NCBI GenBank assembly: GCA_025266875.1
Contig: JALLLT010000009.1
Coordinates: 372,001 to 436,000 of the forward strand
Reading direction: 5' to 3'
DNA length: 64,000 nt
Origin: Fennellomyces sp. T-0311
Taxonomy: Eukaryota; Mucoromycota; Mucoromycetes; Mucorales; Lichtheimiaceae
Each line of letters begins with the position of its first letter. Positions within the stretch are counted from its first letter, which is position 1. The notes beneath the pieces were generated by a model, which was not told the origin of the DNA, did not search any database, and saw nothing but the letters and a program-made list of their open reading frames with translations. A program made the position numbers and the translations under genes. This document shows positions 21,884-32,617 of this stretch, piece after piece.

Positions 21884-23251
21884 ATGATGGTGGATGTAAA
21901 TAGTACCACAGATACCGGGCTGAGCAGCTCTCTGCTGATGCGACGCCATTCACTGTATCAGCCATGTGGAGCAATAGCCACCACCGCAGCCTGTCTTCGC
22001 ACCCGTAGCCGTTCCCATTCAACCTCTTCTCTTCCTTCATCTCCCACAATGCCCGAACTTACCACTTTCTCATCTGACGACTCTTCCGCCATCGACATTG
22101 ACGACGACACCTCCTCGTTTCTGCAGTACATGGATGATCAGGTCCATGAAACCTGGGACAGCGCAAAGTGTCTGATGGTCGGTGCCCAGCGTCTTCTACG
22201 ATACCATGAGCTTCCGAAAGAGTGGCAAGAAAACGAATATGTGTTGTCAGGGTAATTACTCCCCTTGGTTGCACTCCCTTCCCCTCGACTGGAAACTAAT
22301 TTTTGTATGACCTCTTTTTAACACCCCTTAGATACCGTTTCTACGCATCCCACCGAGACTGTCTCAGATCAATTTTTATGCTTCACAATGAAACCCTCAA
22401 CATCTGGAGCCATCTGTTAGGCTTCATATTCTTCTCCTTCCTCAGCGTATCGGTTTTTAACGTAAGTTTTGCAAAGAAAATTTATTTTTAAGAGCTTTGC
22501 CTCATTTGTTTTGAGTAGCATCATTTTCCGGAAGCGCCCGTCAGTGACCGCGCCATTTTCGCAACCTTTTGCATCGCTGCATTGAAATGTCTCTTTTGTT
22601 CTTCGATATACCACACGTTCATCTGCCACCACAAGATCAAAACATTTGCAGCAACGCTTGACTACATTGGTATTGCGGTGCTAATCGCGGCTTCAGTGCT
22701 GGTGACCGAGTATTACGGATTCTACTGCAGGCCAGTAGCCCGCGCTCGATACATGGTCTTCACTGGGTTTGTCAGCAGCTTTGGCGTCGTACTGCCGTTC
22801 TTGAAGTGTTGGGATACCAAAGAGTTCCGTCCGATCCGGATCACCGTGTTTTTATCATTGGCATTTTCAAGTATTGTTCCAGTGCTGCATTTGGTTGCCT
22901 CGCACGGATTCTGGTCCACCTGGAACTTTTTAGAGCCAGCTATGATTAGTGTATCCATGTATCTCCTGGGGGTTCTTTTTTGTAAGTTGCCTTGATCCAT
23001 ACTGGTGGACAACAAACTAACGTTTTGGATATGATACAGACGCAAATCGATTTCCAGAAAGGTTCTACCCTGGCCGATTTGATTACGCCGGTATGACGAG
23101 CCATGCCATTTGGCATGTGTTTGTTTGCTTCGGTATCTATGTAAGCTATTTATACTTTTTATTTATCGTGATCTAATGCTGTTTATAGTTCCACTACATG
23201 GCCTCACTCCATTTCTACAAAAACCGCTTCACTTTCGGGTGCGCCCTCTGA
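21884..23251 (+). CDS. PAQR/IZH family membrane receptor (adiponectin receptor-like)
   Basis: Seven-transmembrane PAQR protein related to yeast Izh1-4 (zinc and sterol homeostasis) and to adiponectin receptors. Exon 1 is a Ser/Thr/Asp-rich cytosolic tail ending VGAQRLLRYHELPKEWQENE, the hallmark lead-in to TM1. Next YRFYASHRDCLRSIFMLHNE and TLNIWSHLLGFIFFSF carry the N-E-x-x-N-I-W-x-H motif. Then come CLFCSSIYHTFICH (S/x3/H), LDYIGIAVLIAASVL (conserved D), helices through HGFWSTWNFL, and near the end MTSHAIWHVFVCFGIYFHYM, whose H-x3-H residues complete the zinc site. The last exon ends FYKNRFTFGCAL, stop 23249-23251. Introns have consistent phases; the last is about 23145-23190. An ATG at 21887 could also serve as start. 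Confidence 0.93.
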
Positions 23252-23696
23252 ATCCTCACCAACCCCGTTTTCCCGTATATACCATTTGGTGTTGGGGCCC
23301 TGGCACCTCTCTCCCACACTAAGTCAACCAACCCTGTGCCGGACATAAAATACGATACAATTGTCCCATCAACCATCGTAAAATAAAAAGTTCTTGTGTT
23401 TCAAAATATCCCGTCATTATGGCTGTAAGACTGTCCCTCGCCCAGTCTCTTAGAATTGCACGGTTTCACCTGGAAACCAGGAACACACGCATATTTGCCG
23501 GTTAAAACTTGTTACGACTTTTCCAGAAAACCAGGCATCGGTTACACATTGCCGTTGAATGTTTTGCCGTGACGATCCTTTACCCCACACAAAATACGCA
23601 AAACGATAAATCATATGTTTATAGGAACCTGTGAGTTAACAAGTGTATGGAAGCAAAAACCAGGCATAATGATAACAAATGATGGGTTGGGGATAG
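23252..23696. other. Intergenic region between convergent genes
   Basis: About 445 bp of 3' flanking sequence. It contains AATAAA-like motifs (AAAATAAAAAG near 23385) that could serve in polyadenylation. No gene is seen. Confidence 0.5.
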
Positions 23697-25148
23697 TTAA
23701 TGGCGTACAAAAGCTGGGCCCGTCTCGATAAGGTCATCAACATGGTCCAGAAATGCTTGTATACCTTTGAAATAGTCGGGGCCCAGGGCTTCATCCTCGA
23801 CAGGGGCGTCCAAATGACGCATCTGCTCTTCGGGCAAAGGCATCTCCTTCAGGACGATGTACGGGCTATCGGGATCAATTCCGACCTGCACCAGCCATTC
23901 TCTGGCTAGTGCCTGCCGGTCCTCTTCGGGCCAATGCTCAGACGACGGAAATATAATGCGCAACTCATTGCCATACAACTTCGCACGGAACTTCTTGCCG
24001 TGACGCTGGAGTTCTGTCAGTATCATTACCACCTGGGTAAGATATATCTGATAGAGCTCTGCCACGGAATTTAACGTGCTGATCAGCGATCTGTCCAGGA
24101 CTTGACTTTTACTCGGCAGTTCGTTCCACAGCGCAGATCCGTCCAGCTGAAATGAGAGATAAACGCACTTCTTGTCTGGTGGCGCCTTGACTCGACTCGA
24201 GTGCCAGTGATGGCGCACCGTTGCTCCCTTGCGGTGAGGAGTGTACTTGCACGACAGGTCATCGTGGCGAATGTACTCGAAACGTGGGGCGGGGGTAGTG
24301 TTGGCCTTTGTTTTGCGGGAGACGCGACGGCTGACGGAGCCACGACGCACCAATCCGAGCTGATGGCGCTTGCTGGGATAGACCTGTTCCTCCTGAATCA
24401 ATTCAGACATGCCCTTGTTTTCCTGCTGGCGCGAGAACATGGGCTTGGCACCAGCATTACCCTGATCCTTCTCGTCGTTGTTGGTAGCGGATGACATGGG
24501 CGAGGGACGCGCTTGTGACTCGTTTCCAGTGGGGAACGGCGACGACATCTTGGAGCCTGCGGGTGAGAAGAAACGAGAAGATATGTGCGAAAATCCAGTG
24601 TTGGTTGTGGATGTGGTCTGCTGGAACAAGGTCACACAAGGCGATTTGGCCGTTGAAAATTGACGAGCAGCAAAGGGTGTGCGAGCATAACCGACCACCG
24701 TGCGAGGGAAAAATCCTCCACTGTTGTAGAATCCATTGGCAGCCGCGTAGAACCCATCGGCGTGCCCGGCCATCATGTTGGACGATGATGACGACGAGGA
24801 TGATACGATCGTGCGGCACTGCTGGGGGTTCACAAACGAAAACTGATATGCATACGGTTTTGCGATCGTAGGCGCTGAGAAAACCTTAACAATGGGGAAC
24901 TGTTGCTGCAGGGCCTTCAGAAGACGTTGCTGCTCACGCTCCGCTACATGATACAGTGTCGGTGCTTTGGGATGGAAATGTGGTTTGACAATCGCATGTT
25001 GGTGACTGACGGTGTAAAATTGACTTTTGGCATTTTGTAGAGCGGACGTAACACTTGGCTGCTGCTGCACCAGTTCGGCTACCTTGGCTTCTAGGTAATG
25101 CCGCAGCTGATGCAGCGGTGAGAATATCTTGGCGGGGCGTAATAGCAT
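23697..25148 (-). CDS. Uncharacterised protein, probable mitochondrial targeting
   Basis: A single open exon of 483 codons starting MLLRPAKIFSPLHQLRHYLE. The N-terminus is Arg/His/Ser-rich without acidic residues, as in a mitochondrial presequence, and low-complexity Ser, Gly and Phe stretches follow. The C-terminal half (from about residue 310) looks like the conserved domain: KKCVYLSFQLDGSALWNELP, LDRSLISTLNSVAELYQIYL, TQVVMILTELQRHGKKFRAK, LRIIFPSSEHWPEEDRQAL and VGIDPDSPYIVLKEM. The pattern resembles a fungal family sometimes annotated as casein kinase II beta 2 subunit, but I see no casein-kinase regulatory zinc finger and would not assign that name. Function unknown. Confidence 0.7.
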   Translation of the reverse strand: MLLRPAKIFSPLHQLRHYLEAKVAELVQQQPSVTSALQNAKSQFYTVSHQHAIVKPHFHPKAPTLYHVAEREQQRLLKALQQQFPIVKVFSAPTIAKPYAYQFSFVNPQQCRTIVSSSSSSSSNMMAGHADGFYAAANGFYNSGGFFPRTVVGYARTPFAARQFSTAKSPCVTLFQQTTSTTNTGFSHISSRFFSPAGSKMSSPFPTGNESQARPSPMSSATNNDEKDQGNAGAKPMFSRQQENKGMSELIQEEQVYPSKRHQLGLVRRGSVSRRVSRKTKANTTPAPRFEYIRHDDLSCKYTPHRKGATVRHHWHSSRVKAPPDKKCVYLSFQLDGSALWNELPSKSQVLDRSLISTLNSVAELYQIYLTQVVMILTELQRHGKKFRAKLYGNELRIIFPSSEHWPEEDRQALAREWLVQVGIDPDSPYIVLKEMPLPEEQMRHLDAPVEDEALGPDYFKGIQAFLDHVDDLIETGPAFVRH

Positions 25149-25303
25149 AGTCGAGCCTAATGACTCATTGCACCGCTACTGATAACTGAGAAAGTGAAAG
25201 AGAATCAAAAGGTTGAGGTTCAAAAATGCCCCACTGACCGACATTTATAGAAAGGCAGGCAGATGACGTGGATAATAATTCTTTTTCGGGTGGGTACGTT
25301 TTA

Positions 25304-26442
25304 TTATACATGATGAGCTGCACGAGACAGGCTCTGAATGCCTTGCACATCGAAGATTCCCTTGAGCCCCTTTTGCGCAATCGCAGCAACCACGGCGCTG
25401 GCAACCGTATCGATGTGCAACGGCGGGGTTGTCAGGCTGGTGCCGAATGGCAGCGTATTCAGCTCCTTGGCAACCGGCTTTGTTACCATATTAGCGACCT
25501 GGATGGCCGTGGCAAGTGGTGTGGCAGCAGGCCGTTCGTTGCTGTACATGAAACCTAAAGTAACAATGAGTATATTTTTTACTCCTTATATATTGCACAC
25601 ATGACGCATACCTGGCCGAAGCACAATCGACCGGAATTCTGGCCTGGCAAACAGGAACTGCTCGGCCTGGCGCTTGGTAGTAATGTATCGTGGATCGATC
25701 ATGGGGAAAATGTCGGAGGCAGACACATACACAAAGGCGTCCATGGAGGGTACCTTGGCGGCCTCCTTGGCCATGGTCACGGCTTGAATGCTTTCCCATC
25801 AGTCTCAATGGTTGTACAACAACGGTTCAAATGCCACCTTACCCGTATCTCTGTTCACCATTTCGAACGTGGGTCGCGGTGTTTCCCGGAGCGGGTTGCC
25901 ACGGTCTCGCATGCCAATCATTTCACCTGCCAACCGTGCTACGCCGCTCGCTGCATCGCATAGGTTCTTTGCACCCACTACATCCTTGTAATCCGCCTCC
26001 GATATCATGCCCACGGTGTGCACAACATCGGTCACGTTCTCTAGCAAGTGTTCGTAGCTCGCAGGCTCTAAACTGTCGCCTGCCTCCCATTGCACCTTTG
26101 CACGGGGTCAGTCCCTTTCTTGGAACCAGCCTTCTTCCAGCACTTTTACCTTTTCTGCCCATGCAGGTTGTCCGCCGTGCTTCAATAATTCAGGAATACC
26201 GCGTCGACTAATTTTATAACCCATGCCTTTAATTTCCATACCAATCAACGCGTTCGCACCGAAAAAAAACATACCTCAGACTGATTGCTTCCCAGCCTTG
26301 CCGAACAACATGTTTACAAACGCTTAATCCTTTTTTTAGACGATTTGAATGAGCGTTGAGATCAAGCTGGTTTTAGCCGCATTGTACCTAGAAAGCCAGA
26401 GCCTCCAACAACTAGCACTTTCTTTGCCACAGGTTGCGCCAT
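25304..26442 (-). CDS. COQ11-like atypical SDR, NAD(P)-binding (mitochondrial)
   Basis: NAD(P)-binding atypical short-chain dehydrogenase related to yeast YLR290C/Coq11, a component of the CoQ synthome, and to NDUFA9. The first exon gives MAQPVAKKVLVVGGSGFLG, a Rossmann GxxGxxG motif with a classical start. Following exons give SVCKHVVRQGWEAISL, SRRGIPELLKHGGQPAWAEK, GDSLEPASYEHLLENVTD and VVHTVGMISEADYKDVVGAK. Then AIQAVTMAKEAAKVPSMDAF, VYVSASDIFPMIDPRYITTK with YxxxK-like spacing, RQAEQFLFARPEFRSIVLRP, and a final exon from FMYSNERPAATPLATAIQ to SRAAHHV, stop 25304-25306. Introns (for example GTGGCATTTG...GGGAAAG near 25790-25838) keep frame. The COQ8 gene is in the same window but not adjacent. 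Confidence 0.85.
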
Positions 26443-26768
26443 TTCGAAACGTTGAGGCGCGACAAAAGTGACTTTTGCCGTTTGACAACAAAATGTTTGT
26501 GCGACCTCAAGGCGGCGTAGGAAAAGCCGTCGATCCGACTTATCAGTTGCTATGACTCAAAACTGAGCATGAGTCAAACCCGTTCCGATTGCACTTGGCA
26601 GGGGCTACCTTGATAGTTATCTTCGGTACCCAATGCTATAGCTGTCGAATAGGTTCCCACATACACCCATTCCATCATCAATTACGTATACTTCCCAAAA
26701 CTGGAAGCAAACACACGCACGTATCTTTATGGCAAATATATTAAAATCTATTATCAATAATCCGCATG
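26443..26768. other. Intergenic region between tandem minus-strand genes
   Basis: About 325 bp covering the promoter of the COQ11-like gene and the 3' end of the SCYL2 gene. Nothing further is recognised. Confidence 0.5.
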
Positions 26769-29700
26769 CTAGCCCAGTGGGTCGAATGCAGTCAGATTGC
26801 TCAGTTTGTGTCCGCTCTGGCCTTGCATTGATGTGCGAGACGGGGACGATGTGCGATTGGACGACAGTGGCTGTAATAATTCCATGCTAGTCGGCCGCGA
26901 GTTGTTGGCAGGTGTGGATGGCATGAGCGACATGGACGATAATCCATGCAAAGCTGCGTAATTCGCTCCAGAGGAAGTTGAGACGGTCGATTGATGTTGT
27001 GGTTGTTGAGGAGGAGGCAAGCTAGGTATGGATTGGAAGACTGACGGTGTGGACATGGTGTTATTATTGTTGTTGAATGAATTAAGTGGTTTATGATTCA
27101 TGGATGATGACCAGTCTATTGTTGTTTTGGGTGGTGCTTGCGAGATGGGTTGCGGGTTGAGTGTCATTGGATTCGGTGCAGGTCGTCGTACTGGGCTCGA
27201 AGATGCTGAAGAGGGGGACAATGGAGCCATCATAGGGCTTTGTCGTCCTGAATTACTGCTTGCACCCCATCCGCTTGATAATCCACTCATCATGTTTGTA
27301 GCAGTTGATGTAGCAGTTGATGTAGTGACCGTTACAGGTGCAATAGTAACAGGTGATGGCGTGTCCATGACTGAGAACATATCGGGAGCGGTGGTTTTTG
27401 CTGGTGCCGATCGACCCTGCACCAAAGATTCAAACGATACCTCTTCATTGCCTCCTACTAGGTCCGAATTGCCGTTCATTGGCGAATTTTTCGCACTCAC
27501 GCTACGTGTTTGCTCTTCAAGCGATTTGACTTCCTGCAAATGTCGTGTATGAGCTTCCTCTACACGGGTTGTAAGCTCCCGAATTGTTTTCATGAATTTT
27601 CGGAACTGTTACGGGATGGATTAGAGAAACGAATAGAGTGGGTAATACCATCACTATTACCTGGTCCAAGTTGAGCAAAGGACCAAAGCTCATTCGCCAT
27701 AGCTGAGGAAGAATTTCGGTAGCAATGATCTCCTTATCCAGATGTTTGCCGAGTTCATCGTATACTGCCAATGTAGCCAACTACATAACCTGTCAGACGT
27801 AAGAACGTAACATCGTTCGTTGCCTGTAGGACATTACCATCACTGCAGGCTCTTTCGTTTTAATATTCTTTAAGGCCGGAACAAGTTTTTCTTGCATTGT
27901 GTACTGGAAGTGCATGTGAGTACTCGCTGATACCGATGGACATTGCAGTAATCACTTTTACCTTGTCAATCACTTTGATCATAGCGTGGAAGCAAATAAG
28001 CGTACTAACTTTCACAGAAAGTACTGTGGTCTGGGCGAAAAGGGCCTGCACTCTCGGGAACAATGCATTCTTGACTGTTGTGTAATCAAGCGATTCGGCC
28101 AGTGAGGGGACAATACGCAGTGCCTTTTCTTGCACAAGGGCAGTGGGTGCTTCGAGTGCTGCGTAGACAAGCGGCATAATATCATCACGGAACGTTTCTC
28201 TGGGCGTCTTTTGCTGAAGCACATCCAATTTTTCCAACAAGACAATCATATTCTGCGGTGGATCACGAACGTCGAAAACGGGCTTGAGAGACGGCAGCAC
28301 AAGCTCACAGAATTCACGCTGATTAAGTTGTTCAACGATGGCAAAAACATTGGGTATGGTGTAGGGTAACAGCTGATGGTTTTTGAGCTCTTCCAGCAGC
28401 GATGGCAAGATCTATCATCATGTAAGATAATCAGTACACACGTAGCACGTCCGTATAAACCCATTACCTTTCGCTTTATCACACGTTCGGGAAACTGGTT
28501 GAGCACGCGTACCAGTCCTTTCATAAACTGGCTTTTCTCCTCGCGCGTCTTTTCGGGGAAACTTTCCAGGAACTTCATTGTCGAGACAAGAATGTTGTCA
28601 AAGTACTTTGAGTTTTGGAATTGCTCTGCGGTGATACGTTGCGAGGGGTAACGTGCCAACAAACTTCGAATCACATCTACCAGTAACCATATTAACCCAT
28701 GTCTTTTCCGTCAACGTCCCTGACCGATGTACCTTGAAAATGGGGCGGCATATTCTTGTAGTCCATTGTGGGCAGTGCCTGGATTTTTCGTTCATAGCTC
28801 CGCATATTGTTGAACGTGTGTAGTAACGGTACACCCTTGTTGTGGATGGCATACGCTAGGCAGCCCAAAGAAAACATATCGTTGGCTTGCGAGACTTCAT
28901 TGTCGAGGATAAATTCCGGGGCTATTTTGCAGTTCATGTTAGCAATGAGTAAGCCCACTAGCCAGGGTGGTTGTCGTACCGGCATAGTCCAAGTTGATTT
29001 GACAGGCCTCGGGAAGGTACTCGTTATAATCAAAGAAACCGCCAGTATCGCGCTCTCCGGGATTATTGAGAAAAACGCCAAAGCCCAACCTGGAAAAAGA
29101 GTATCAGCCTTAGTCCATTACACAAAAACAAACCACTAATATACCCTCCAATTTTCCAATCGCCCTATCCAAAACCGGATCATCAGCGCACAATGAAGAC
29201 ACATTGCATTTCTTGACAATTTACCTTTGCATTGACGAATATAGAATCAGGTGTCAGGTTGTGATGGACCACCTTGGCGTCATTGAGAAACTGTACTCCC
29301 TTGCCGACTTGCGACAGGCCTTTTTGGATCTAGCACTAGGTCTTAGTCTTTCTCATATACTCGCTCTTCCCATCCTTCACACCTCAAGTTCATCAATTTC
29401 ATAGGTCGTATCACTGCCAGGCGACGAGTAATTGCTGTCCATTTTTAACAAGTGCGATAGGGTGCCAAGAAGTGGCTCAGTGACAAAAGCGATCGACGAC
29501 CTTGACTCTGATACTGGCTCGACAACTTCCAAGATCGCAGGGTGCCGCAAACGGGCCAGGTTACTAGCCTAAACTTAAGCTTGGCGTATAAGCTTTTCTG
29601 TGCGTTGCATTTGTGTTCATGATCTCGATTACTTGCTTCCTTTTTCAACAGCTCGTAGACTTTTTCCGTGTCGTTCCGCGATGCACCCCGTTCGCGTTTG

Positions 29701-29943
29701 AAAGAGACGTCCAGCGATCGTTTCTCAAAAATCTAACAGAAGCATCTTTCTATTCAGCACAAAGGGATCACACGAGATTATGAGCAAGTTTCGTACAAAT
29801 ATTGCTACGTGCTTGCCGGTCGTTTTTCGCAAACCGAGGTAAATCTTCCATAATCCGGCGGTCGATATTTGCGATTTAATGTCATATCGAGACGTGATGC
29901 TGTTGGTGATGGAGTTAAGGAACGAGTATATTGCTGCACTCAT
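26769..29943 (-). CDS. SCYL2/CVAK104-family pseudokinase
   Basis: SCY1-like pseudokinase 2, a clathrin-coat-associated protein acting in trans-Golgi/endosome traffic. It starts MSAAIYSFLNSITNSITSRY (ATG 29943) and continues ISTAGLWKIYLGLRKTTGKH, where the ATP-binding glycine loop is degenerate. Further exons carry SLDVSFKRERGASRNDTEKV, LLKKEASNLARLRHP, then APEFILDNEVSQANDMFSLG and IRSLLARYPSQRITAEQFQ. HEAT-like repeats follow: ILPSLLEELKNHQLLPYTIP, LDVLQQKTPRETFRDDIMP and LVQEKALRIVPSLAESLD. The C-terminal 270-codon exon is Ser/Pro/Asn-rich, as in SCYL2 tails that bind clathrin adaptors, ending NLTAFDPLG. Several introns interrupt it. Divergent from the LSB/PIN3-like gene. Confidence 0.92.
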
Positions 29944-30521
29944 GATGCCGTGCCGACGAACGGAAGAAGGGTAGAAAAAAAGGTGTTCGCTTAAAGTATT
30001 CTGAGCCTGAACCGTGCTTGGCTCTTGCTTAAAACGGTAACTGAACCTCACTGTAGCCATGACATGCCATCGAGTTAGTATCCAAGCTACAGTTGCCCAG
30101 ACCAACAATATGGAAAAAAAAGGGCAGCTTATCCGCATTGAATTGGGCCCACTGCCGCATTTCAATTCATTGTTTCGAACATCGGAAGTAAAGAGGGGGT
30201 AAGGTGGAGGAGAGGGTTGCAAATTAATCACCTTCAAATAGCCGCACGAGCTTGGAAAAAAAGTGCCGTGTTTCGATTGAGCTGATATCCAAGCTCGTGG
30301 AGAGAACCATCGGATGGCTCGCTTCCATTGACAACAGCAGCCATCAAGCCAGCAATAGTCATGATTGGCTACTGCGGCACAAGGCCCGAGGGTCAACAAC
30401 GGCTGAGTTGTTTGCTCGGCCGTTCTAATTTTGTTTTATTGATTCAGTCTAGTCTTTTTGCTTTGCCAAGAGTGTGCTCACTCCCATTTCTTTCCTTTGC
30501 ACCTGACGATTTCTGTCAAAA
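29944..30521. promoter_or_regulatory. Divergent promoter region, SCYL2 / LSB-PIN3-like
   Basis: About 580 bp between divergent start codons, expected to hold both promoters. The CT-rich stretch just before 30522 is typical of fungal leaders. I see no specific named site. Confidence 0.4.
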
Positions 30522-31686
30522 ATGAGCGAACGGGATGTTGTGTTGGCAAATTACATGCTAGCATCTATTCAAAAGGATCTCGGCTTTCTAAAGGACAACC
30601 AGTACTTGTCCGCACAGACGTACAGCGAAATATGCGCCCTCCTTCCTTCAAACCTCTCTACAACGACCGCACCGGCGAATGACTTCAAGAAGCCGCCTCT
30701 TCCTACACGTAAATCGGCGGGTGGTGTGGCTCCTGGCCTGCCACCTGTGCCTGCAGCGCGGGAAATGCCAAAATTGCCTGCTCGTCGCTCAACTACAGAC
30801 CACCAACATATTCCAGCACCTACTCCACGTCCACAGCCTTCTCCTCGCCCCTCGCCTCGTCTCAAATCCGCAGTTAATGTAATGCCTCTCCCTGCAGCTA
30901 CTCCGGCACCTATGCCAGCTCCACAACCCGTCGCGGAACCTTCACCACCACCGCCTGCATACTCGACCACGACGTCCTTGGCAACTGCGGAAGCAGTGTA
31001 CGATTACCAGGGAGATGATCCTAAAACCGACCTTAGCTTCCGTCGTGGTGATGTGATTCAGGTCACTGAATATGGCAAGTGCTCACGCTCTTTCACAGCA
31101 GAATCACGGGCCTAACACTCGGTGTGATTAATAGTGAACAATGACTGGTGGCGCGGTGAACTCCATGGCAAATCAGGCATCTTCCCTCAGAACCACGTCA
31201 AGAAAATAACGTAAGATAATATAATAAAGATGCTATCAATGAAACATGCATGCTATGCAGCAAAACATAAAGCACAAGCCTAACACCGTATACAGTACGC
31301 CTCCGGAACCCGCAAAGCGAGCCGTGCCGCCGAAACCTGCAACATTGTCGGTCCAGTCATCATCCACGCCACCATACAGCTACCCTGCGCCTCCAACCAC
31401 CATGTACCACGCACCGCCACCTCAGCAGGGCTACCAGACCTACTACGCTGCTGCTCCGCCCCCGCAGACGGTTGTGGTGCAACAGCAGCAGCCGGAGGGT
31501 CACGGCGGCGAGGAAAAGGAGAGTCTGGCCAAGAACGTCGGAGGCAAGGTGGCCAACGCAGCAGTTTTCGGATTTGGCGCAACACGTGAGTTTCTATACA
31601 TTCGCTGGCTCTGAAACATGCGACTAACATCATCCTCTTGCTTGTTCATCGCAGTGGGCAGTAAAGCTGCAGATGCAATCTTCTAA
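30522..31686 (+). CDS. LSB1/PIN3-type SH3-domain protein
   Basis: SH3 adaptor of the Lsb1/Pin3 type, which in yeast binds the actin nucleation factor Las17. The N-terminus MSERDVVLANYMLASIQKDL and the following helix are characteristic, followed by a long Pro/Ala-rich linker. The SH3 domain is AEAVYDYQGDDPKTDLSFRR, GDVIQVTEY, an intron, then NNDWWRGELHGKSGIFPQNH with VKKI, retaining the ALYDY-like, WW and SGIFPxNYV motifs. After another intron the tail is Pro/Tyr/Gln-rich (PAKRAVPPKP, PPPQQGYQTYYAAAP, QQPEGHGGEEKESL) and ends, after a last intron, GSKAADAIF at 31684-31686. All parts are consistent with the yeast family, with an extended C-terminal tail. 206 bp separate it from the 4E-BP gene. 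Confidence 0.9.
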
Positions 31687-31891
31687 ACTAAAACGGTCTC
31701 CGCGCACATTCACTCATTACAATAAAGCATGTTTGTATTCCATACATTTAATCAACCGGGCTCCCATTTAAGGCACCAGCAATCCGTGACCGTGACCCGG
31801 CGTCACTCTGATTGGTAGTCCTGGCAACACAACTCGCAGCCGTGATCGCTTTTTGTTCTCTCCACCACGACTTTTTTTCCAACTTTCAAAA

Positions 31892-32394
31892 ATGTCGGCT
31901 GCAGCACCGGTCACCATTCGTCGAGCAGACCCCAACACGCCGCTCCCTGCAGAGTACTCAACGACGCCTCACGGAACCATTTATGGCTCCACGCCCGGAG
32001 GTACAGATTGAGAACCCATTTTATTCATCGTCATGGACACGTTTTGGTGAACAGCGAAAGGGGGGGATATATAGGTACCCGTGTTATTTATGATCGCTCC
32101 ACGCTGCTGGCCTTGTCCAACAGCCAGCTGGCCAAAACACCACCTACCAAGATGATGTATGTGGCCGGCGTCACCAAGGCAAGTGGTCAGGAGCATGCCA
32201 GCAACTCACTCCACCCCAACTCGGCGTCAAGCTATCGACGGGCCGCAGACATCAAACGCGAAGAGGAGGAGAAGAAGAAGACCTGTAAGTGACCAGCGAG
32301 TGCGGCCTAACTCCTGCTGACCGCCGTGCGTGTAGACAATCCATACGCCATCCTCAACAACGACGAGGACGACATGTTTGATATGGAGGACTGA
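31892..32394 (+). CDS. eIF4E-binding protein (4E-BP), metazoan type
   Basis: Translation repressor that competes with eIF4G for eIF4E and is controlled by TOR phosphorylation. Three exons: 31892-32000, about 32075-32284 and about 32336-32394. After exon joining, residues 21-29 read EYSTTPHGT and 32-38 GSTPGGT, matching the two Thr-Pro priming sites (T37/T46 in human 4E-BP1). Residues 37-48 read GTRVIYDRSTLL, holding the canonical YxxxxL-phi eIF4E-binding motif. SNSQLAKTPP (51-60) matches the S65/T70 segment, but S53 is followed by Gln rather than Pro, so one Pro-directed site is lost. The protein ends MFDMED, close to the TOS motif F-[E/D]-[M]-[E/D]-[I/L], though the last position is Asp. No RAIP motif is visible. 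Total about 125 residues, as in the family. Confidence 0.93.
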
Positions 32395-32617
32395 AAGAAT
32401 CGTCGCGTCCCACAGCCCCAAAAAAAAGCACATTGACATATCACACACGCTCTCACACACATTTACATTTCGATCGATCGAAGTGGCACCACCTCGATTC
32501 TTCTTCTTTGGTTTCTTTTTTTTTGTTGGTTCCGTCTTTGACATACGAGCTAGTCCTCCTTAATCCCTTTTGAGGAGCAGTAGTCTTTATGAAATACAAT
32601 TCCGTTTTTTTTACGCT

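Noticed and set aside
1220..26442. COQ8 and COQ11-like considered as a CoQ gene cluster
   Set aside because: They are 22 kb apart with about nine unrelated genes between them. Fungal genomes often place such genes by chance within this distance.
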